DNA from: Tetracentron sinense
Taxonomy: Eukaryota; Streptophyta; Magnoliopsida; Trochodendrales; Trochodendraceae
Assembly: GCA_015143295.1 (NCBI GenBank)
Contig: JABCRI010001388.1
Location: 1-64,000, forward strand
Length of the DNA: 64,000 bases
Reading direction: 5' to 3'
Shown: piece by piece, positions 57,130 to 64,000 of the stretch
Numbering within the stretch: the first letter of the stretch is position 1
Layout: the number at the start of each line of letters is the position of its first letter
Made by a program: the position numbers and the translations under genes
Notes under the pieces: model-generated
Seen by the model: the letters and a program-made list of their open reading frames with translations, nothing else
What the model was told of the DNA's origin: nothing
The model's database searches: none

Positions 57130-59202
57130 AATTCTCTCTCTGTCTCGACCCGGTCTTCGGTTATTAGCCGTTCCACCTCCGTCTGGAAGTGGGCTCGAAG
57201 AGACTCCGTTAAAGCCTCCTTGGCGGCTTCAACCTCCTTGTCCCTCGCGGCCGTGGCCTCCTCGAGTTGTTCGGCCAATGCTGCCTTCTCGGCCTCCGTC
57301 GCCTCCAGCCGCTGTCGGAGAGAGTTCACGATCTCGTCCATCTCACTGATCCGGAAGACGGATGTTTTGGCTTGCTCCACTGTCGCCTTCTCTCCTTCCA
57401 TCGCCTTGCGGGCTTCATCCCGAGCTTTGTCCCGCTGTTTCACGGCCGTGGCAATCGTGCCTTTGGCAGACCGAAGATCAGCTTTGACGGACATCAGCTC
57501 GTGATTCAGCCGTCTCACGTCCTCGGCTCCCCTCCTCTCCAGGTCAAAGAAACCCTGTCCCTCAGCCCGTTGGAGGTACGCCTGTTCTCGGCTGTGACCT
57601 CGTACATCCCGGCAAGCATGTTGCCCAGCTATAAAAAGAAGAGAAAGAAAGATGGTTTAAAAAAAAAAAAAAAAACGCGTACCGTGGCAACAGCTCGACT
57701 CGCGGCACTGAACATCCCCATCCAGTGCAGGTCCCTCGTTGCGGCCATATCCGCTGGGAGCCTCATCGCCAACATCATCGATGTGGCGATGGAATCGTGC
57801 TCCATCGCAGAATGGGCAACAGTAGGACAGGTGTACCCTCTGGGGAAGACGGGATTCCAGAGCTCGGCGGGGCCCCCCATGGTGATCCTCTCTCGAGGAG
57901 GGGCAGAAGATGAAGCCACATTTTCGGCTGGTGATGGAGCAGAGGCCGGGACGATCGCGGGGGCAGCCGTCTCTGCCACAAGAGACGGAGCGGTCACGAG
58001 ATCCGCGGGAGAGCCGCTGATGACGATTGGAGGTTCCTCCATGGGGACACCACTCCCCTCGCCAATTGTTGCGGCCTGAGCAGATGGCACCCCGGCAGCT
58101 TCGCGCTCTCGGACCCGTCGATCGTGCTCCGCTTCTCGCTGAGCCTTCTTCGCCGTCAGAGCCTTGAGAGCTTCTACTCTCTCTCTTTTCTCCGCCTTCT
58201 TCTCCGCTGAAGATAGACGGGAAGGGCGGGGAGGACGAGTTAAGGCCGGAGCCTGTGAAGATCGCGGAGAAGGTTGGTCAGCCATGTCTTCTTCTTCTCC
58301 AAGAACAGCTGCCTGTCCGAGCGGTCTCTTTGACGGCGGACGAGCTTGTCGACGAGACTTTTTAGGTTTGGTCCCTACTGCTACAGTGGACTCTTTCTCT
58401 CGAGTCGAGGACGGTCTCCAGGTGACGTAGGCATCCCCTTTATCGCTGCGAACCCTCCGGAGCGCGTACTCTTCTTCCGCGGACAGGTCAGAGAAGTGTA
58501 TCTTTGAAGCCTCTGCAGAAAAAGTAAAATATTATTAGCCATGTGACAGGAGCACGTTTTCAAAAAAAAAAAAGACAACGGAAAACAACTGAATAATAAC
58601 AGACCTGAGGTAAATTCGTGGGGAACAGGACGGGTAGTCTCTGCCCTCCAGGCACCGGAGACCACGAAGGGCATCTCCTTCTAATCCCGTTCCACGTCGG
58701 GGAGGTGTGCGATGATGTCGGGTATTTTGGATTTTTGTCTCCAGGTGAAGTACGTCTTCTTTCCCTCCTCAACGACCCCGGGACACTTCAAGACATAGCG
58801 GAAGTGGAAGACGTGCCTGGCGTCTACATTGTACCCGTCTCTGTTGAACTTGTCCATCAGAGACATGTACTTGTAGAATTTCGGGTGCATTTGCCCCGGG
58901 GCAATTTGAAGGGCGGACAGGACGGAGTCCGTGATAGGAGAGAGGGGAAATCGAAGTCCAGCCTCGAACTGAGCGAGGTAGACGATTGTACAGGAAGAAC
59001 GATGGTCAGGAAGAACGTCTTCTTCCCCGAAATGAAGGTGGACGTGAGGAGGAATTTGGAAAAGAGTTCTGTAATGGTCAAGTGCGTATTTGACCACTGG
59101 TCTGGTTTTGGATTTGGAAACACCGGTGATAACACCGTGAGGGGCACTGCCTGAGCAACTGGCCTCATCGGCACTGTCTATCCTAACTATTTCGGCAGAC
59201 AT
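57130..59202 (-). pseudogene. Transposase_28-like plant transposon protein with coiled coil, truncated by the array
   Basis: I recognise the N-terminal part as the plant putative gypsy-type transposon family, seen in many non-autonomous plant elements; its function is unknown. Exon 1 starts at ATG 59202 (MSAEIVRIDSADEASCSG) and has ALDHYRTLFQIPPHVHLHFG, YLAQFEAGLRFPLSP, ALQIAPGQMHP and YVLKCPGV. A TAG at 58681-58683 replaces what is probably Trp (ERD-stop-KEMPFVVSGAW); the same frame continues to about 58605. A predicted 92-bp intron (58513-58604; GTCTG donor, CTGCAG acceptor) joins in frame to an exon encoding a charged K/R/E segment and a P/A-rich linker (58512-57683). A second candidate intron (57629-57682, only 54 bp, with a poly-T run) and a frameshift precede a coiled coil of K/E/A heptads (57518-57130). 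The array LTR cuts it off. Confidence 0.65.
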
Positions 59203-60532
59203 GGTCGCAAACAAGGAGAAAAAGAAGAAATGTAGGAAAAACGACCACAGAATAAAAAGAAAAGAGAAGGTTCTTACCGAAACTGGATTTAGGAAGCAAG
59301 GGAAGGCACAGCCGGAGAAGGAGGAAAACCAGAACAGCAGTCGTCGGTGAGGAGAAATTCCCGCAGAGTGACAGGATGCAAGAATTCGAGTGAAGAAGAT
59401 GAAGTACCAGGCCTTCGGTACTTATAGACCGGTCCATAACTCTAAGGACGATAATGACCTCGATCCGTACCGTACGCGTGTCCACACATGTAGACAACTC
59501 GAAGGGCAGGATGGTCTCTTGACCGAGTTAAGAAACCGTCGGGAAAAACGAAGCGTCCGGGAGATAATGATGACAGCCTGCCAAACATTTATGAGGTATG
59601 ACGTTTCGGCACGCGCACTACAGCTGGCACGACGCTACGCCTTCGCGTACAGAGTATGTGACCTATCATCATTCTGAGGTGAGCCGTATCTTCTCCAGCG
59701 TTTCGCTATATTTATGACACTCTGAACCACGTTCAAAGTATCATAAAGGGGCAATTTGTAATGAGTAAATTTCGTAAAAACCTAAGTGTGGTAACAACGA
59801 GCTCGTCCTCAGTGTGGTGTTATCGTTTGAGCTCATTTCCGTCGTCTCCCCGACGACGGGCCCGTTGTCGTATAGACGACGAGAACGTGGTCTCGTGAAC
59901 GACAGTATCACGTCCTCACTCTAACGACGGACCCGTGGTCTCGGGGACGACGATCACGTCCTCATTCGGACGACGGACCCGTGGTCTCTTGGACGACGAT
60001 CACGTCCTCATTCGGACGACGGACCCGTGGTCTCTTGGACGACGATCACGTCCTCATTCGGACGACGTACCCGTCGTCTTATTGTCCACGATCGCGTATC
60101 CTAACACGTAATGAAACCTGGCGTTGCTGCCCAGTCGCCTGGGACTGATCCTACCTCTATGATGGTAGGTGGGTAACATTGTCTTGGCATTAAATGGCAT
60201 TTAATGCTGCATTTAATGCCAGTCACCTCGGACGAGTTCCTACTCTTGGCCTGCTCTTTTTGTGTGCAGATGCGCGTGCAGTACGAATGACCGGGAGATC
60301 TATCTAAAATGATTACTGAAGTACAGATCAGGGATTCAAGGTATGCATGGACATCAATGGATGCCCATGGCCATGACAAGGGTGGCCTATTTAAACCTGT
60401 GAAAAATAGTGTGGCAAGGGGGGCAGAAAAATTGAAAGAGCTAAGACCTTCGAACTTTCTATTATATTCTTACGGTTCATCATCTTCTACACCTACTGAC
60501 TTAATCATCGGAGTACAGGTCGGGGTATCACA
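59203..60532 (-). promoter_or_regulatory. upstream region or LTR of the Transposase_28-like element
   Basis: On the minus strand TGTGATACCCCGACCTG begins at 60532 and looks like an LTR start, though no end or partner was found. A TATA box (TCTATAAGTA, minus, about 59420-59429) lies about 220 bp before the ATG. TTTCGGTAAGAACC near 59275 could be a 5' splice site of a leader intron. A minisatellite lies within (listed separately). Inverted copies of GCATTTAATGCC occur at about 60184-60222. No gene seen. Confidence 0.4.
59878..60080. repeat. 46-bp GC-rich minisatellite, about four units
   Basis: Units with ACGACGGACCCGTGGTCTC then GACGACGATCACGTCCTCATT start near 59924, 59970, 60016 and 60062 (last partial), with a diverged unit before. 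GACGAC/GTCGTC-type motifs occur in both orientations. Identical central units imply recent expansion. Confidence 0.9.
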
Positions 60533-60578
60533 CCCTCCACTCCAATCTTCTACCAGTAACTCAGAACTTAGGAGGAGC

Positions 60579-62666
60579 TGCTGCTGACGCGTGTCCTTTC
60601 GGTAAATTCCCCTCACAAAAAGGATTCACCAAGTTTTGGTGAATCCCGGTCGACCGCCCCTCAAGGCTGGTCGACTGGCTGTCATGAAAAAGGCCAAAAG
60701 TGGCCAATAGAGTGCTTCGAGTTCGAGGTCAGTCGATCAACTGTCAAGAAAAAGCCCAAAATGGGCTTTACAATAAGGTTTTTCCAGGGCCGGTCGACCG
60801 CCCCTCCTAGCCGGTCAACTGGGAATCCGAACTCTTGCCCAATTTGGTCTGGTGAACCATTTCATTAAGGGTAGGATGGTCTTTTGACCACCCCTTTTCC
60901 TACAAATGCCTCAATTTCATGGTTAGGGTTTTATAAACCCTCAAGGTAACCTAAGAGAGTTCTAAGGGGAGAAATTAAAAAAGAAGAAAGGGGGAGGCTA
61001 GGGTTTTGACTAAGGGAGCTTGGGTGATCAAGGTGGAGCCAAATCTTGCTTCCACAAATCTTCTTCAAGCTTGGTTCCTTCTTCAAGCTTGGATTTCAAC
61101 TTCTCAAGCTTTCTCAAGCTTTTCTCTAATCCAAGAAGTAAGTACTCCTACTACCTAGCTTTACTATGATACAAATCTTGAAAAGTAAGATGTTATGGTG
61201 ATTTTGAATAGATATTGTAAGTTCCTACCATTACCTAACCTTATTATGATGCAAATAAGGAAAATGAGGATTGAATGTATGATGTTGAATAGGATTTGCA
61301 ATACACTCTATTAAATGACTTTATTATGATTCAATGAGTAAATAAGGGTTTTTAAGATTGAGGTTTTTCAATAAAAAGATAATATGTTATGCTTGTCTAT
61401 GATTGTGATTATCCCCCAATGAACTATGATTCTAAGTATGATATTAATGAAATAGACTTAATGGCCAAGATTTTGTGATGAAATGCCATAAATGAATAAG
61501 TTCCATGTTTTAGAATTTGTCCAAGTATACTATGATGCTAAGATGTCTTGTATGAACCCGTATGCAATATTTAAAACTTTTCATATATATTATGATGCTC
61601 ACAAGCACTCTATGCACTCTATGTTTTACATCACTGAGGTTTTTTTATAAGCATGGTATTTCAAGAATCATAAGAAGGATTTTTCAAAGGAAATTTCATA
61701 AGAAGAAGCATAAGTGCATAAGCATTGACAAAGCCAAACTTTGGGCTGGTATTTCTAAGATTGGTTACCCCATGCTCACAAGGATCAAGTCTAAGATCTT
61801 GCATAAGCTCCAAGGATCATAAGTCTTGCAAGGCTTCTAAGAACTCATAAGAACTGCATAAGTCTAAGATCGGTTACAAGGCTCACACGATTATAAGGCT
61901 TACAAGGCTCATAAGTGCTCACAAGCTCCAAGGATCATGTCTAAGATCTTGCATAAGTCTTCAAGGATCAAAAAGCTCATAAGAACTCATAAGCTCACAA
62001 AGAACTCATAAGAACTAGTAAGCTCACAAGGAACTCATAAGAACTCATAAGGCTCATAAGTATTCATAAGAACTCATAAGGCATGTACAAGTGTTTTGTT
62101 TTTCACGAAAGATAAGATTTGACGAAAGGTTTTCTATGATGGGTTTTAAGCATGAATTTTATGAATGATATTTCTTTAATCACTTACATGTGATATTATT
62201 GTTATTATAGCATTGTTAGCTAGTAGTTTGTGCTCGCTGAGTATTCCATGTTCAACCGTACATTGTAGGTCGGCAGGTCAATTCGACATCTGTGATCTCA
62301 GTCCGTAGGTCGAGGAGGACTACAGTGAGGAGGAGCTGACAAAGGCTCAGTCAGAGGAGGATAGGAACCTTGACAGGTGGCCTTATCCTAGTTACTATTG
62401 AGAGTGAGTGAGAGAGATAGAGAGCTTTCATTTATATATTTTGATTGAGTGGGCATGTCCACTCTTGTTTTGGCTTATGTATTGTACAAACTTGGAATAC
62501 AGTCATATGTATTGTATAAAAGAAAATTTTAAGTTACGCTTCCGCACTATTATATGAGTCCGCTATGTTATGCCTTGAGTATTTTTACAGAATGGTTTGG
62601 TATCAATTATGGCACATCGTGCGCCAAAGTATCCCTAACTCCTAGGGGGTATTTTGGGTCGCAACA
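60579..62666 (+). mobile_element. LTR (probably solo) of a third related gypsy subfamily
   Basis: The right end CTAACTCCTAGGGGGTATTT followed by TGGGTCGCAACA matches the ends of the other LTRs in this window. GCTGAGTATTCCATG lies at about 62237, followed by GTAGGTCGGCAGG, the shared core. U3 contains CGGTCGACCGCCCCTC repeated (60648, 60791) with related GGTCGACTGG and CAGTCGATCAAC motifs, the counterpart of the GATCGATC boxes. The left end is set at TGCTGCTGACG because AGGAGC lies outside both ends (60573-60578 and 62667-62672); six bases is one more than usual, so the left end is tentative. From 61780 to 62090 are degenerate AAGAACTCATAAGGCTCA repeats. No internal coding region accompanies it. 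Confidence 0.7.
61780..62090 (+). repeat. degenerate CATAAG/CTCACAAG short tandem repeats
   Basis: Repeated words CTCATAAG, AACTCATAAG, CTCACAAGG and TCTAAGATCTTGCATAAG run through about 300 bp. They occupy the same place, between promoter side and core block, as the 53-bp hairpin array of the solo LTR and the AGGGAAGGG hairpins of the array LTRs. Confidence 0.75.
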
Positions 62667-62672
62667 AGGAGC

Positions 62673-64000
62673 GAGTGACACCCACTCAATGAAGATTTTT
62701 GCACTAAGCAACATCATTTTGTTGAGGAGTGTAGGATAGGTAAACTGATGAGCAATACCATGAGTGAGAAGATACTGGACAAAAGGGGCAGATAGATACT
62801 CACCACCATTATCAGATCGAAGGACCTTAACAAGACCACCAAACTGGGTACGAACTATAGTATTAAATTCTTGAAATTTAGAAAATATTTCATCATTAGA
62901 CTTAATAAGGTAAACCCAAGTAGCCCGAGTGTAGTCATCGATAAAAGTAACACAATAATAAAACTCATCACTAGAGACAACCGGAGATGAACCCCAAACA
63001 TCAGAATGAACAAGCTCAAAAGTATAACAACATCTATGCATGCGAGAAGGATAAACAGTCCGAACATGTTTAGTAAGGTCACAAGAATCACATTGAAAAG
63101 TATATGAAAAACACAGTTTACTAAGAGTAGGAATCAAAGAACACAAAGTCTTATATCCAACATGCCCAAGCTTGGCATGCCATAAACGATAAGTATCATG
63201 AGTAGCATCAACTGAAAAAGGAAAAACAGTAACAACAACAGTAGTAAATGTGACAAGATCAAGAGCATAATCAGTATCAAGGTAGTATTGTCCACCTCTT
63301 TTCACGCCTCTACCAACAATCCTCCTCGTAGTCAGGTCTTGAAAGAGACAATGAGAAGGATAAAACATAGCACAAAAATTGAGTTTAGTAATAAGACTAC
63401 TAACTAAAAGAAGGTTATAAGATAAATGAGGAACATGTAAAGCATGAGATAAAGAGAGAGATAGAGATACAAGAAAATGCCCTATTCCTAAAACAGCAGT
63501 AACAGAACCATCAACCAAGCGAACCTTGCCAGGAGGAGATGGAGGTGCATAAATGGAATAACCCTGTGACTCAATAGTTATATGATCAATGGCTCCAGAA
63601 TTAATAACCTAGTTAGGGGAAGAAGACGATGTAGTGGCAGTATAGGCAGATGGAGCATGGATACCTAAGGCAGCAATCGAAGAGGAAGCAGCAGTATCAG
63701 AGTCACGCTGCAGACAAAACTCAACTCGGATCATCTCAGCAACCTGGACTCCAAAGGATCAATCGTAACTACTGAGGATGCAGGCAAAGGATCAATAGCA
63801 AAATTCGTAGTACAATGAGTAGCAGGACAAGACTGGTAACCCTCAGGATAGCCATATAGACGATAACAATAATCACGATCATGTCCTACTATACCACAGT
63901 GAGCACAAAGAGTAGTAAATCTATCATGCCCACGTCTACCACAACCTTGACGACCCCTATCAGTCCCTCTATCACGTCCTGGAGGAGGATAGAATTAGTA
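62673..64000 (-). pseudogene. Ty1/copia Gag-Pol relic (zinc knuckle, protease, integrase)
   Basis: Read from the right edge downward: a Gag zinc knuckle CAHCGIVGHDRDYC followed by YRLYGYPE (about 63910-63845), typical of plant copia Gag; protease (about 63605) where the usual WVIDSGA reads stop-VINSGA, so Trp is TAG and the catalytic Asp is Asn; then the GAG-pre-integrase region (LWHAKLGHVGYKTL, CDSCDLTKH) and integrase core (ELVHSDVWG, FIDDYTRATWVYL, LRSDNGGEYLSAPF, HGIAHQ). After that a frameshift leads to TPQQND-like residues and the sequence stops at the neighbouring LTR flank (62672). Reverse transcriptase and RNase H lie beyond or are lost. The left edge may be where the LTR inserted; the element continues past the window on the right. 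Confidence 0.85.

Noticed and set aside
1..64000. tRNA or rRNA genes
   Set aside because: Only the 12- and 18-base primer binding sites resemble tRNA 3' ends; no cloverleaf or rRNA core sequence was seen.

Overview
The window is intergenic DNA from a large plant nuclear genome, built almost wholly of transposable elements. The evidence is several Ty3/gypsy LTR elements (a chromovirus with an initiator-Met tRNA primer site and a Tat/Ogre-type element with a tRNA-Arg primer site), L1-type LINEs (one ending in an RNase H domain, a plant trait), a Ty1/copia relic, a hAT-like non-autonomous element, and a broken plant SEN1/UPF1-like helicase gene with spliceosomal introns. There is no bacterial-style gene organisation. 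All calls come from reading the sequence and recalling family motifs; no database search was possible.

Layout. 1-2292: old LINE relic, minus strand. 2293-3528: truncated LTR of the same family as the large array further right. 3535-4381: helicase pseudogene, interrupted by a solo LTR (4382-6905, flanked by CTCAA on both sides), ending at 6916. 6917-21294: a 14.4-kb Tat-type LTR element with decayed gag and an integrase remnant but no recognisable protease, reverse transcriptase or RNase H; it carries a nested hAT-like element (8613-9621) and a nested 4.3-kb LINE (14682-18963, 19-bp target duplication). 21301-22262: the rest of the helicase gene, with about 220 bp of its P-loop exon repeated from the left side. 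22262-24183: a second LINE. 24184-24992: low-information DNA.

24993-57129 is the centrepiece: a head-to-tail array of one chromovirus family, minus strand, arranged LTR-internal-LTR-internal-LTR-internal-LTR-internal-LTR (five LTRs, four internal regions, period about 7.4-7.5 kb). Internal regions 1 and 2 have open gag and pol frames; 3 and 4 are broken. In all four, gag and pol are separated by a 142-145 bp, AT-rich segment with GT...AG ends at conserved places. Removing it joins gag to protease in frame in every copy, although the segment length varies (144, 142, 144, 145) and stops lie inside it. This reads as an intron that would set Gag versus Gag-Pol output by splicing: unspliced RNA encodes Gag, spliced RNA encodes Gag-Pol. 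It is the best candidate here for an undescribed system.

57130-59202: a broken, intron-containing gene resembling the plant putative gypsy-type transposon family (Transposase_28-like), cut off by the right end of the array. 59203-60532: its upstream region with a TATA box and a 46-bp minisatellite. 60579-62666: a third LTR subfamily, plus strand. 62673-64000: Ty1/copia remnant, minus strand.

The three LTR subfamilies share an end motif, a cluster of GATC/GTCGAC-type palindromes in U3 and a conserved hairpin block, but each carries its own tandem-repeat module between them.
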